A DNA stretch of 64,000 bases from Periweissella fabalis (GCF_012396505.1 NZ_JAAXPN010000004.1:1-64000), one strand, 5' to 3'; counted from the stretch's first letter, positions 52,978 through 62,200 are shown. The notes: generated from the letters alone by a model not told the origin. Numbers and translations: made by a program.

Positions 52978-53896
52978 ATTCTTCTCCCATCACCTTTTGT
53001 AATGATGCAAAATCAAAAATACTAGTACGTTCACTATCTTTTACCGTCTTACGGGCAAATTTAGTTAACGTATTGTCTGGTCCAAATTCAACAAACTCCA
53101 TAATCCCTTGTTCGGCCATCAAGGCTAAATCTTGAGCAAAGAAAGTTGGATTTACTAATTGATCAACCAATACTTGTTTAATTGTTGCTAAATCAAAAGG
53201 TGTTTTTGTGGTATTACTAAATACGGTAAACATAGGTTGTTTAAATTCAATTGTTGCTAAAACATCGGCAAAATCAGCTTGAGCAGCTTCTAGTAATGGT
53301 GTATGGAATGCTCCTGCTACATTTAAGGGAATAACCCGTTTAATGCCGGCTTCAATCAGTGCAGCGGTTGCTTGTTCAACGCCAACAGGGCTTCCACCAA
53401 TTACAAGTTGTTGCCCGCTGTTGTAGTTAGCGGGGAAAACTTGTTCGCCATTTTCGCGAACGTGTGCCAAAACATTTTCCACTAAGGCAAAGTCTTCGGT
53501 CATCACCGCAGCCATTGTCCCCGGGAGTGCTTCAACTGCATCTTGCATTAATTGACCCCGTTTAGCTACTAAACGTAAGCCATCTACAAAGTCTAAAGCA
53601 CCACTAGCAATTAAGGCAGTATATTCACCTAAACTAAGTCCTAACACTGCAGTTGGTGCTGTAAATTGATCTTTTGCAACTTCATATAAACCAAATGAAT
53701 GCGCAACAACAAGTGGTTGAGTATACTTCGTCGTTTTTAACGCTGCTTCATCTTGTAATTTCGCCAAAACATCATAACCTAACACAGTCGATGATAAATC
53801 AATAATTGCGCGGTACTTTGGAAAATTTTCATATAAATGAGCTGACATGTTAACGTTTTGACCACCTTGGCCACCAAACAAAAATCCAACTGGCAT
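52964..53896 (-). CDS. fabD: Malonyl-CoA:ACP transacylase
   Basis: A 310-residue transacylase. The nucleophile serine is in GLSLGEYTAL near residue 90, the arginine in 'KRGQLMQDA' near 115 and the histidine in 'AGAFHTPLL' near 195. Loads malonate onto ACP for elongation. Starts MPVGFLFGGQGGQ. It follows fabK by 15 bases. Confidence 0.96.
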   Translation of the reverse strand: MPVGFLFGGQGGQNVNMSAHLYENFPKYRAIIDLSSTVLGYDVLAKLQDEAALKTTKYTQPLVVAHSFGLYEVAKDQFTAPTAVLGLSLGEYTALIASGALDFVDGLRLVAKRGQLMQDAVEALPGTMAAVMTEDFALVENVLAHVRENGEQVFPANYNSGQQLVIGGSPVGVEQATAALIEAGIKRVIPLNVAGAFHTPLLEAAQADFADVLATIEFKQPMFTVFSNTTKTPFDLATIKQVLVDQLVNPTFFAQDLALMAEQGIMEFVEFGPDNTLTKFARKTVKDSERTSIFDFASLQKVMGEEYAVN

Positions 53897-53911
53897 TAAT
53901 AAAACTCCTTT

Positions 53912-54859
53912 TTACTTGTTGTTAAGTAATTCATTAGCTTGAGACCAAACACGATTTAAAATCTCAGCTGCTGTTGGCTCATCATTAACCATTCCTGATA
54001 CTTCTCCAGCCATGAATGAACCGTGTTCTGAATCCCCAGTTTGAACCGCTGTTCGTAAAGCACCATTACCTAATTGTTCCAATGCTTCCATATCGGGTTC
54101 TTCCTTAGTGGATTCCGCTTTTTCAAATTTAATAAAGTTTTTTGACATCTTATTTTTAAGAACTCGAGCAGCATGACCAACATATGATCCCGTAACTAAA
54201 GTATCAACATCTTTAGCTTTAAGGACCGCATCTTTATAATTTCGGTGAATGTTTGATTCTTGTGCTGTTAAGAAACGAGTTCCCATTTGGACACCAATTG
54301 CACCTAGCATCTGTGCCGCAGCAAGGCCACGACCATCAGCAATCCCACCAGCGGCGATTACCGGAATATTAACGGCATCAACTACTTGTGGAACTAAGGC
54401 CATGGTTGTTAACTTACCAATGTGTCCCCCTGATTCAAGCCCTTCAGCAATCACAGCGTCAACACCAGTTCGTTCCATAATTTTAGCCAAACCTACAGAT
54501 GGCACAACTGGAATCACTTTGATTCCTGCAGCGTGCAAGCGATCAATGTGCTTGGCTGGGTTTCCGGCACCAGTAGTAACTACTGAAACGCCTTCTTCGA
54601 TAATTGCATCAAGAACCTCATTGACATGCCGATTAAGTAACATTACGTTAACTCCAAATGGCTTGCTAGTAATTGATTTTGCAATTCGAATTTGCTCACG
54701 AGTTTGTTCACCATTAAAGTGACCAGACCCAATAATACCAAGCCCACCAGCTTCGGACACTGCAGCCGCTAAATGACCATCAGCAACCCAGGCCATTCCG
54801 CCTTGAAAAATTGGATATTTTAGGCCGAGTTCTTGGTAAAACGGATGTAATTCTTTCAC
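53912..54859 (-). CDS. fabK: Enoyl-ACP reductase II (FabK), FMN-dependent
   Basis: A 315-residue flavoprotein of the nitronate-monooxygenase-like TIM-barrel family, starting with '[27 protein letters not shown]'. The FMN phosphate site '[14 protein letters not shown]' near residue 176 and '[10 protein letters not shown]' near 199 are present. It completes the elongation cycle in place of FabI, which is not in this cluster. FabK enzymes are intrinsically insensitive to triclosan (family knowledge). It lies between acpP and fabD as in streptococci. Confidence 0.94.
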   Translation of the reverse strand: MKELHPFYQELGLKYPIFQGGMAWVADGHLAAAVSEAGGLGIIGSGHFNGEQTREQIRIAKSITSKPFGVNVMLLNRHVNEVLDAIIEEGVSVVTTGAGNPAKHIDRLHAAGIKVIPVVPSVGLAKIMERTGVDAVIAEGLESGGHIGKLTTMALVPQVVDAVNIPVIAAGGIADGRGLAAAQMLGAIGVQMGTRFLTAQESNIHRNYKDAVLKAKDVDTLVTGSYVGHAARVLKNKMSKNFIKFEKAESTKEEPDMEALEQLGNGALRTAVQTGDSEHGSFMAGEVSGMVNDEPTAAEILNRVWSQANELLNNK

Positions 54860-54881
54860 TTTCAGGACCCCTTTTTTGATA

Positions 54882-55127
54882 TTATTCAGCAGCGTTTAAA
54901 CGTTCGTTAATAACGTTAACTAAATCTTGGACAGTTTGAACGCCATCTTCAACATCTAACTTAATATCAAATTCATCTTCAACTTGGTTCATTAATTCAA
55001 AGATGTCCAATGAATCTGATTCGATGTCATTACGTAAGTCAGTTGCAGGCTTAATTTCGCTTGCTTCTAAATCAAATTGGTCTGCCAAGATTTCAGTTAC
55101 TTTTGCTAAGATTTGTGCTTCAGTCAT
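54882..55127 (-). CDS. acpP: Acyl carrier protein
   Basis: An 81-residue acidic four-helix protein. The phosphopantetheine attachment serine is in [11 protein letters not shown] near residue 38. Starts [14 protein letters not shown]. It carries all intermediates of the pathway encoded around it. Confidence 0.95.
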   Translation of the reverse strand: MTEAQILAKVTEILADQFDLEASEIKPATDLRNDIESDSLDIFELMNQVEDEFDIKLDVEDGVQTVQDLVNVINERLNAAE

Positions 55128-55166
55128 AATATAAATTCCTCTTTTAATTTAATGTATTTTTTTAGT

Positions 55167-56132
55167 TTAATAAGTAATAATTGTTGTTCCAAGGCTTAAG
55201 CCACCACCAAAACCAGTGAGAACTAATTTATCGCCACGTTTAATGGTTTGATTTTTAATTAATTCATCAGCTAAAATTGGGATTGATGCTGCCGAGGTAT
55301 TACCGTATTCGGTAATATTTGTTGGAAATTTATCCAAAGGTTGTTTAAGTTTTTTGGCAATTTGTTCGACCATTCGACCATTGGCTTGATGCAATAAGAC
55401 TTTATCAATATCTTCTAAGGTTAGCCCAGAATTGTTAAGTGCCTTAACAATTGATATAGGTACTTGCCGAGTAGCAAAATTGTATACATCCCGACCAATC
55501 ATCGCAAAGTATGGTTCTGCTGGTGTAATTTCACCAACAAAGGCATTCTTATTTGCAATCTTACCTGCCCGAATAGCTTGGTTATCAACCCCAAACGTTG
55601 CTAAATCAGTTGCATGAATAGCGCTTATTGGTTCCCCTTTAACCAAGAAACCACCAGCACCATCACCAAATAAAACAGCAGATGTACGATCATCCCAATC
55701 AATTAGCTTTGATAACACATCTGCACCAATCACTAATCCATATTGCCCTTGTGCAATCATTTTATCCGCTACAGAAAGTGCATATACAAAACCTGCACAT
55801 GCAGCATTAACGTCTAAAGCAAAAGCATTAGTAGCACCCAAAGCTCCTTGAACTTGGGCCGCTACTCCAGGCGTTAAATAATCTGGTGACATAGTTGCAA
55901 CTAAAATAAAATCAAGTTTAGTTGCATCTAGGTCGGCTTGAGACAATAATTGCTGTGCAACTTTTAAAGTGACATCACTAGTATTTTCTGTGGTTACCAC
56001 ATGGCGCCTTGAAATACCAGTTCGACTGCTAATCCATTCATCACTAGTATCCATGTAATGCGTTAATTCTTCATTTTCCACAATACGTTCAGGAACATAG
56101 TGTGCCGTTTCAAGAATTCGAATTCCTGCCAT
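55167..56132 (-). CDS. fabH: 3-oxoacyl-ACP synthase III
   Basis: A 321-residue enzyme that starts chains by condensing acetyl-CoA with malonyl-ACP. Catalytic triad: cysteine in NAACAGF near residue 112, histidine in LLHQANGRM near 249, asparagine in EYGNTSAAS near 279. Follows fabT and precedes acpP, the conserved order. Confidence 0.97.
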   Translation of the reverse strand: MAGIRILETAHYVPERIVENEELTHYMDTSDEWISSRTGISRRHVVTTENTSDVTLKVAQQLLSQADLDATKLDFILVATMSPDYLTPGVAAQVQGALGATNAFALDVNAACAGFVYALSVADKMIAQGQYGLVIGADVLSKLIDWDDRTSAVLFGDGAGGFLVKGEPISAIHATDLATFGVDNQAIRAGKIANKNAFVGEITPAEPYFAMIGRDVYNFATRQVPISIVKALNNSGLTLEDIDKVLLHQANGRMVEQIAKKLKQPLDKFPTNITEYGNTSAASIPILADELIKNQTIKRGDKLVLTGFGGGLSLGTTIITY

Positions 56133-56160
56133 TTTTATTTTTCTCCACAGAGTTAAACGG

Positions 56161-56598
56161 TTATTTACGGTTTAGAAATTTTTGGACATTTATTATTCCT
56201 TGAATTAGAGCATCTATTTCACGATCACTCATTTCACGTGTTAGAGCTTGAACCATTGCTTGGTGAAAGTGTAAATGTTCTAAAAATAGTTGTTGCCCTT
56301 TTTCTGTTAAACCTAGGTGTGTTATCCGTCGGTCAATTTTACTTGGCATCCTTTTTACATATAGTAATGCGACCAATTTGTCGATAATTTTTGTCATCGA
56401 GCCTGGTGATAAACACATTGTATGTGCTACTTGGGAAACCGTTTGATTTTCATCAAGCGAGATTGCTTCAATTGTATGCATATCCCGAAGGCTTAAATCT
56501 GCAAAGTTTGACTGAGAAAGATTACGCTCCTCAACCCATCTAACGTCGTTAAATATCTTTACTAACTTTGCATTTAAATCAGCTAATTCATTCATCAT
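56161..56598 (-). CDS. fabT: MarR-family regulator of fatty acid synthesis (FabT type)
   Basis: A 145-residue winged-helix regulator. The DNA-recognition region is 'TVSQVAHTMCLSPGSMTKIIDKL' (about residues 53-75) with wing 'KIDRRITHLGLTEKG'. Located between fabZ1 and fabH, the FabT position in streptococci and lactobacilli, where FabT with acyl-ACP represses the fab operon. The name rests on position and family. No clear FabT palindrome was found by eye upstream; a 10-base CAAGTACTTG palindrome at 56636-56645 is the only candidate. Confidence 0.85.
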   Translation of the reverse strand: MMNELADLNAKLVKIFNDVRWVEERNLSQSNFADLSLRDMHTIEAISLDENQTVSQVAHTMCLSPGSMTKIIDKLVALLYVKRMPSKIDRRITHLGLTEKGQQLFLEHLHFHQAMVQALTREMSDREIDALIQGIINVQKFLNRK

Positions 56599-56647
56599 AA
56601 GACTTCAATTCCTCAATTAATGCAAAGAAAATACTCAAGTACTTGTC

Positions 56648-57094
56648 TTAAGCTGTAGTTGTATTTGGTGCCACAATAAACATTAACTCAGCACTTGTTG
56701 CAACTTTACCGTCAACCATTGCCTTTGCAGAAACAATTCCCATATTAGCTCGTTGTTTTACAAATTCAATATGTAACTTTAATACATCCCCTGGTTTAAC
56801 CATGCGTTTAAATTTAGCATCGTTAACACCACCTAAGTAAGCAGTTTTACCTTTAAAATCAGGTGATGATAAAATAAGGATTGAAGCAGCTTGCGCCAAT
56901 GATTCAATAATTAGCACTCCAGGCATTACTGGATTACCAGGAAAATGGCCTTGGAAAAACTGTTCGTTAATTGTTACGTTCTTGGTTGCGATAATTGATT
57001 TACCAGGTTCCATCTCATCAACATAATCCATGTAAAGAATTGGATAACGGTTTGGAATAAGGTCCATAATTTCTTGTGCATTTAAGACTTGCAA
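56648..57094 (-). CDS. FabZ1/FabN-type 3-hydroxyacyl-ACP dehydratase
   Basis: A 148-residue hot-dog dehydratase with catalytic histidine in GHFPGNPVMPG and glutamate in LIIESLAQAA. It differs from the other FabZ in the operon and occupies the position of the FabZ1/FabN dehydratase-isomerase that lets lactobacilli and enterococci make unsaturated fatty acids; isomerase activity is inferred. The start is TTG at 57094, 8 bases after a perfect GGAGG; a longer frame upstream has no RBS and would extend into the promoter. Confidence 0.88.
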   Translation of the reverse strand: MQVLNAQEIMDLIPNRYPILYMDYVDEMEPGKSIIATKNVTINEQFFQGHFPGNPVMPGVLIIESLAQAASILILSSPDFKGKTAYLGGVNDAKFKRMVKPGDVLKLHIEFVKQRANMGIVSAKAMVDGKVATSAELMFIVAPNTTTA

Positions 57095-57143
57095 ATAATT
57101 ATCCTCCAAAATTATTTCGAACATGAAAATATTCGATGTTGAA

Positions 57144-57172
57144 AGAATATTATATATATCGTTTATTGTCAA
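57144..57172 (-). promoter_or_regulatory. Promoter of the fab operon
   Basis: On the minus strand a consensus TTGACA (57167-57172), 17 bases, then TATTCT (57144-57149). It lies about 50 bases before the fabZ1 start. No FabT box is obvious around it. Confidence 0.6.
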
Positions 57173-57289
57173 CGGTGTTAACTATTTTTTTTAGACATTT
57201 TTGATGAAAGTGTTGATTTAATAATGTTTTGGGCCCAAAAACTTTTTTTATTTTTTACCAAATCAACCTTGCATCCTAATATCTTAAAC

Positions 57290-57328
57290 AAAAAAATCGA
57301 TAGAAATTTTATTTTCCACCGATCTTTT
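57290..57328 (-). terminator. Terminator after rpsN
   Basis: On the minus strand ATCGGTGGAAA pairs with TTTCTATCGAT (wobbles), followed by seven T residues. About 35 bases past the rpsN stop. Confidence 0.8.
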
Positions 57329-57363
57329 AATAGCACATGCTCTACTAATATCTTAATACAATT

Positions 57364-57633
57364 TTACCAAGACGCCTTTTGAATTCCTGGAATTTTACCT
57401 TGATGTGCTAATTGTCGAAAATTAAGACGACTCATACCAAATTTACGCATATATGCATGTGGCCGCCCATCAAGCATATCACGATTGTGTATCCGGACAG
57501 GTGACGCATTTCGTGGTAATTTTGCCAATCCTTCATAGTCACCTAATGCTTTTAATTTAGCACGTTTAGTAGCGAATTTAGCAACGGTTGCTTCGATTCG
57601 TTTTGCTTTTGCAATTTTTGATTTCTTTGCCAT
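57364..57633 (-). CDS. rpsN: 30S ribosomal protein S14, zinc-independent long form
   Basis: An 89-residue S14. The C-terminal motif '[28 protein letters not shown]' identifies S14. There is no CxxC zinc knuckle, so this is the C-minus long form that in many Firmicutes is an alternative to the 61-residue zinc-binding copy and is often under zinc control. It stands alone, away from a ribosomal operon. No Zur box is evident to me. Confidence 0.95.
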   Translation of the reverse strand: MAKKSKIAKAKRIEATVAKFATKRAKLKALGDYEGLAKLPRNASPVRIHNRDMLDGRPHAYMRKFGMSRLNFRQLAHQGKIPGIQKASW

Positions 57634-57717
57634 TAATACCTACTCCAATGATCGATTTAAAAATTTTTTAAATTATATTGGATAACTTAGTCAACAAGAA
57701 AATTATACCACTTAAAC

Positions 57718-58131
57718 TTACAAAAGGTAAGTGAAATATTGACGATTTTTAGTATATGGCTCTAATTCAAATGCTGCATCATCAATAACTTTTTTTTGAA
57801 TTGGGGTCAACTTTTGCAAAATCATTGTGCGAACAATCTCAGTTTCTGGTACTACACGTACTAATCCAGTTGCTTCGTGCACAATACTCCAAAAATTATT
57901 TTTATTAACGGTCAATGCTCGATAAGTAGGAAATTGCTCTAAATAGTCTTTAATATTCGCTTGAATTTCTCCAGGAGCCTTTCCGGTTGCAATTCCATAC
58001 ATTGTCCCCTCAATAGTTAACCATTGAGCATCATGTAAGTCAGTGACAATTTGTAGCCCTTGATCTTGTTGAGCCCATAATGCAAATTTTTTTGCATCGT
58101 ATAATGGAAATATTTTATCTTCATTAATCAT
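57718..58131 (-). CDS. Uncharacterised protein, 137 aa (downstream partner of the duplicated-domain protein)
   Basis: Not recognised. 137 residues, soluble, starting MINEDKIFPLYDAKKFALWA, with the phrase 'TGKAPGEIQANIKDYLEQF' and a lysine/tyrosine-rich end. No membrane segment, signal or cysteine. Its ATG overlaps the stop of the upstream gene by one base, so it is translated from the same message. It is followed by about 85 bases and then rpsN. Confidence 0.75.
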   Translation of the reverse strand: MINEDKIFPLYDAKKFALWAQQDQGLQIVTDLHDAQWLTIEGTMYGIATGKAPGEIQANIKDYLEQFPTYRALTVNKNNFWSIVHEATGLVRVVPETEIVRTMILQKLTPIQKKVIDDAAFELEPYTKNRQYFTYLL

Positions 58132-59045
58132 TAAATTTGACCCTCTAAGATTAATAAACCAATATTATTAAGTTCTGCTTTACCTTGATGCACATCAATA
58201 TGCTTAAATAATTTAGTTTCATTTAACCAGGTTTCAGTGACTTGATCACCAATCATTGGCCCATCTTGAACATTAATAGCCAACTGATAACGTGAATTTA
58301 ATTTTTGACTATGATTAGTTAAAATACATAAAGTTTCTTGTGTATCCCGCGCTCTAATGTCAACATACCAATTACCATCAACGGCATAGCGCTTAACATT
58401 TAAATCAACCGGTACTTCATCACCAGCTACAGAATAAGTTAAATTATCTAAAATTTCGGTTGCTGTCATTTGTTCTTCAACATTAGTTTTAGTATCAGAA
58501 GTTTTATCATTATCATGATGTGTATTACCACGACTATCCGATACTCCCAAATCTGGATTTTCACGTAATTGTACATCTCGTTCAAAAATCAGACGCGTGA
58601 AACCACTTGTGGGGCGATTTAAAATAAAACTGACATTTACGTCACGTTGTGTCGTCATATAATAACCACTATGTTTAGCAATATAAGCAATAAAATCAGG
58701 CGTTAATTGATATGCTTCATTAAGCATCGGGCGTAATTCACCAGGTTGCCCAATTTTTTCCATAAAAAATGGATGTTTGACAATTATATTATTATTGAGA
58801 AAAAATTTAAAATATTCACTTTGATTGCTAGCTAAAGCTATAAAATCATCTGCTAATTTTGCTTTTATTGGAACTGTTAGCTCATTAGCCAACATGGGCT
58901 CATCATCTTCAATAATCTCAGCTAGATTAATGCACCAATTACCATTTTCATACCGTGTAAAACTCAAATTAAATGGCTCACCACGAAAACGATAATTTGG
59001 AGCGGATTCTGCTCCAAATTTTTGTGAAAACTCACTTAAATCCAT
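58131..59045 (-). CDS. Uncharacterised protein with two copies of a repeated domain, 304 aa
   Basis: Not recognised. The two halves resemble each other: residues about 20-120 contain GEPFNLSFTRYENGNWCINL and later LNNNIIVKH; residues about 203-304 contain GDEVPVDLNVKRYAVDGNW and later LNETKLFKH. The shared pattern is RY-x-x-(x)-GNW-[CY]-[IV] and LN-x-x-x-[LIV]-x-KH. A low-complexity polar linker (SDSRGNTHHDNDKTSD) separates them at about residues 168-185. No membrane or signal sequence. RBS GGAG is 7 bases before the ATG. Heads a two-gene unit. Any function is unknown. Confidence 0.78.
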   Translation of the reverse strand: MDLSEFSQKFGAESAPNYRFRGEPFNLSFTRYENGNWCINLAEIIEDDEPMLANELTVPIKAKLADDFIALASNQSEYFKFFLNNNIIVKHPFFMEKIGQPGELRPMLNEAYQLTPDFIAYIAKHSGYYMTTQRDVNVSFILNRPTSGFTRLIFERDVQLRENPDLGVSDSRGNTHHDNDKTSDTKTNVEEQMTATEILDNLTYSVAGDEVPVDLNVKRYAVDGNWYVDIRARDTQETLCILTNHSQKLNSRYQLAINVQDGPMIGDQVTETWLNETKLFKHIDVHQGKAELNNIGLLILEGQI

Positions 59046-59126
59046 GTAACATCTCCTCTTTTCAAGTTATTACTTTCTATTATAGCGAAAACCCTTTATA
59101 AATGGGGGGCTCAATAAAAAATACGC

Positions 59127-59160
59127 AAAAAATGGCCGAAATATTTTTCGGCCATTTTTA
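59127..59160 (-). terminator. Terminator after pepF
   Basis: Arms AAAAATGGCCGAAA and TTTCGGCCATTTTT, four-base loop, ten bases past the pepF stop on the minus strand, with T run. Confidence 0.93.
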
Positions 59161-59170
59161 TCTATATATA

Positions 59171-60976
59171 CTAACCTAGCAATGCTTCCAGCTCGTTTAA
59201 ACGTTCTTCAAATACTTTAAATGCTTGTTCTAAGTATGCTGGTTGTGTCATATCAACCCCAGCCTTCTTCATAACTTCAATTGGAAAGTCTGAGTTACCA
59301 GCCTTGAGGTAGTTTTTGTATGCTTCAACTGCTTGTGCATCACCACGTGTAATATTATCAGCTAACGTTGTGGCTGCTGACATACCAGTTGCATATTGGT
59401 AAACGTAGTAATTGTAGTAAAAGTGTGGGATTCGTGCCCATTCAAGCGCAATTTGTTCATCAAAAGCTAAATCTGGACCATAGTATCGTTGGTTTAAGTC
59501 GCCATAAAAATCACTAAGAATCTCAGCAGTCAATGGTTGTCCTGCCTGATCTTCTTCGTGTAGCCAATGTTCAAATTCCGCAAATTGTGTTTGGCGGAAG
59601 ACCGTTCCCTTAAAACCATCTAAGTAGTGGTTTAAGATGTAGGCTCGGACTTTAGGATCAGTTTCGCGTTCCAATAAGTATTCCGTCAAAATATTTTCAT
59701 TAGTCGTTGAAGCAATTTCAGCTAAGAAAATTGAATAATCACCATATTGGTATGGTTGATTTTTACGTGTTAAATATGAGTGAACTGAGTGGCCCATTTC
59801 ATGTACTAACGTAAATAAGTTATCTAAGTTATCTTGCCAGTTAAGTAAGATATATGGATCAGTATCATACGCCCCACCAGAATAAGCTCCTGAGCGCTTA
59901 CCTTTGTTTTCAACAACATCAATCCACCGATTATCAAATGCTTCTTGAACTACATCAAGATAGTCATCGCCAAGGGGTTTTAACGCATCTAATGCAGTCG
60001 CAACCGCACTTTGGTAATCATAAGTCAACGAAGCTTCACCGGTAATTGGTGTGTATAAATCATACGTGTGCAATTCATCAACTCCTAAGATGCGTTTACG
60101 TAATGCCACATATCGATGGAGTAATGGTAAGTGAGCGTTTACTTGATCTATTAAAGTTTCAAAGACACTTTCCGGAATACTGTTGCTAGCTAAGGCTGAT
60201 TGACGTGCACTATCATAATTATGAACTGCTGCAAGGTAATTATGACCGTGCACGTGTTGTGACAACGTTGATGCAAACGTGTGTTGGAATTGGTCATAGC
60301 TTTCATATAGCGTTGTGAAAGCTTGTTTACGAACTTCACGATTCGTTGATTCCAAATGACGTGAGTAAACCCCATTTGAAAGTTGAACATCGTTTCCTTC
60401 TTCATCTTGGACAATTCCAAATTTCAAATCAGCATTATCCAAAACGCCAAAGGTATTTTCTGAAGCTGAAAAAATATCACTAGCCCCTGCTAATAATTTT
60501 TCTTCGTTCGGTGTTAAGACGTGTCCCCGTGCTTCAGTAATTTTATCAAAGAAGTGTTTATAGGCACTTAGTTTATCGTTACTGCTAATAAATTCATTTA
60601 AAGTATTTGGTTCAATAGCCAATACTTCGGGTTCAAAGTAGGCAATAGCCCCACTAGCTTTCGCCCAGAGCATACCAGCTTGGGCATTGTATCCTTGATA
60701 TTTTGAATTAGCAGTATCTTGGTCTGATTTCATTGACGCGTATACATAAATTTTTTCAACTTTACGCGTAACATCTAAAATTACTTGTGTTGCGGCCAAT
60801 AATTGATCAGCTGAATCTGCCAAAGTACCAGCATATTCAGCTACTTCAGGAAGTTCAACTTGAACTCCTTTTAATGCTTGTTCCCAAGCCTCATCGTTTG
60901 CAAAGATTTTGCTTAAATCCCAAGTTTGGCTTTCTGCAACTTCATCACGGGTTGGTAATTGCTTTACTTCTGACAT
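59171..60976 (-). CDS. pepF: Oligoendopeptidase F
   Basis: A 601-residue zinc metallopeptidase of family M3 that cleaves peptides of about 7-17 residues in the cytoplasm. The zinc-binding HEMGHSVH is near residue 386, with the third-ligand glutamate in 'FLAEIASTTNENIL' near 413. Two adjacent ATG codons occur; the second (60976) has the better spacing from GGAGG. It is the last gene of the spx-mecA-coiA-pepF row, as in Bacillus. Confidence 0.96.
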   Translation of the reverse strand: MSEVKQLPTRDEVAESQTWDLSKIFANDEAWEQALKGVQVELPEVAEYAGTLADSADQLLAATQVILDVTRKVEKIYVYASMKSDQDTANSKYQGYNAQAGMLWAKASGAIAYFEPEVLAIEPNTLNEFISSNDKLSAYKHFFDKITEARGHVLTPNEEKLLAGASDIFSASENTFGVLDNADLKFGIVQDEEGNDVQLSNGVYSRHLESTNREVRKQAFTTLYESYDQFQHTFASTLSQHVHGHNYLAAVHNYDSARQSALASNSIPESVFETLIDQVNAHLPLLHRYVALRKRILGVDELHTYDLYTPITGEASLTYDYQSAVATALDALKPLGDDYLDVVQEAFDNRWIDVVENKGKRSGAYSGGAYDTDPYILLNWQDNLDNLFTLVHEMGHSVHSYLTRKNQPYQYGDYSIFLAEIASTTNENILTEYLLERETDPKVRAYILNHYLDGFKGTVFRQTQFAEFEHWLHEEDQAGQPLTAEILSDFYGDLNQRYYGPDLAFDEQIALEWARIPHFYYNYYVYQYATGMSAATTLADNITRGDAQAVEAYKNYLKAGNSDFPIEVMKKAGVDMTQPAYLEQAFKVFEERLNELEALLG

Positions 60977-61041
60977 CATCGTCCTCCAATTTTTCTATCG
61001 ATACTCTACATATTACCATAAAATGAGAATAATCGTATATT

Positions 61042-62121
61042 TTAATTTAATTTTAATGAATTAGTTTTAACTTGCCAATTTTGATACCAGGTTGGATGAC
61101 TATTTAGCATCAATACGCCTTTACTAATACTAATTAGGAATTTATTGGTTACTAATTCGATGATAAATTGATTAACAACATATTTAATAAACCGGGAATC
61201 TACATCTAGCCATCTACCAATAGCAATAAAAATTTGTTGCAAGGATGCTGTTGTAATAATACTTTCAATGGTGTATTTTTCCAAAAATAAAATACACTGA
61301 CACCGCCATAAAATATGTGACATATTCAAAGCAACTGGCATACTCCTTTTAGGATGACATATCCAAGGAATACCACCTAAGTTGTGGTTTTGTTGATAAC
61401 ATTCTTGTTGGATTTTTAGCCATTCGAGATTTTTACGCACTAATAATTGCTGGATTTTAAATCCTTGTTGTTTTAAAAGGTCATCGCTGACTACAATATC
61501 TTGCCAAATTAATTTGTTTTTAGATACGTTTACTACTTCTAATAATCTTTGTAAGTCAAGTTCACGAGTGGCTGATTTGATACTTTGAAAATCGATTACA
61601 TTAAAATTATATCTAATTGTTATTTTTTGTGTCTTGGTATTATAAAAATTTAGCAAAGGCATATTAAATTTTGTAAGTAATTTTTTGGTTATTTTATTTT
61701 GTGCATATTTAGGGCCTAGTAACCAGATAACTTTATAACCGAGTGTTTGGTATGCTTGAGTACGTTTCTTAACTTGCTCAATACTAATTGGACTACATTG
61801 GTATTCAAGTATTAACTTTTGCTGCTTATATTTAAGTACTATATCTGCTCTTTGTTTAATTGATGGAAATGTTACTTCCACTTGGGCCTGGCCAATTATT
61901 TTACTAATTTGATATAGTTGTAGTTTACCTAATAAATGCTCATACGATTCTGCCTCGTTCTCAAAAACACATTGTTTATTAATATGTGCAAAATGAGCTA
62001 TATTAACTGATCCGTGTCTTAAACGAACTGCATCGCCACATCCGGTACATCGAAAAGCTTGCTTATTATCCACATATTCGTCTGCTCTAATTAACTTCTT
62101 ACCAACAAGTGCATATAACAT
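61042..62121 (-). CDS. coiA: Competence protein CoiA family
   Basis: A 359-residue protein with an N-terminal zinc-type block CTGCGDAVRLRHG...HFAHINKQC (residues 25-51) and a nuclease-like core: 'QRADIVLKY' and 'LILEYQCSPIS' give the D...ExQ active-site pattern near residues 92-109, followed by 'YKVIWLLGP'. CoiA acts in competence after DNA uptake, promoting recombination. Lies between mecA and pepF. No frameshift is seen, so competence may be functional, though the uptake genes are outside. Confidence 0.92.
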   Translation of the reverse strand: MLYALVGKKLIRADEYVDNKQAFRCTGCGDAVRLRHGSVNIAHFAHINKQCVFENEAESYEHLLGKLQLYQISKIIGQAQVEVTFPSIKQRADIVLKYKQQKLILEYQCSPISIEQVKKRTQAYQTLGYKVIWLLGPKYAQNKITKKLLTKFNMPLLNFYNTKTQKITIRYNFNVIDFQSIKSATRELDLQRLLEVVNVSKNKLIWQDIVVSDDLLKQQGFKIQQLLVRKNLEWLKIQQECYQQNHNLGGIPWICHPKRSMPVALNMSHILWRCQCILFLEKYTIESIITTASLQQIFIAIGRWLDVDSRFIKYVVNQFIIELVTNKFLISISKGVLMLNSHPTWYQNWQVKTNSLKLN

Positions 62122-62175
62122 TACTAGTTCTTCCTCTTTTTATGAAATATCTTACGTAAAATAATAAAAAGCGGA

Positions 62176-62200
62176 CAAAAAAAGCGTATTGCTACGCTTT
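62176..62200 (-). terminator. Terminator overlapping the mecA stop
   Basis: AAAGCGTA and TACGCTTT pair around a four-base loop and a T run follows on the minus strand; the stop codon of mecA is within the hairpin. Confidence 0.8.

Noticed and set aside
56645-57172. Longer fabZ1 starting at 57172
   Set aside because: The extra 26 residues are not conserved, have no RBS, and overlap the promoter; the TTG at 57094 has GGAGG 8 bases upstream.
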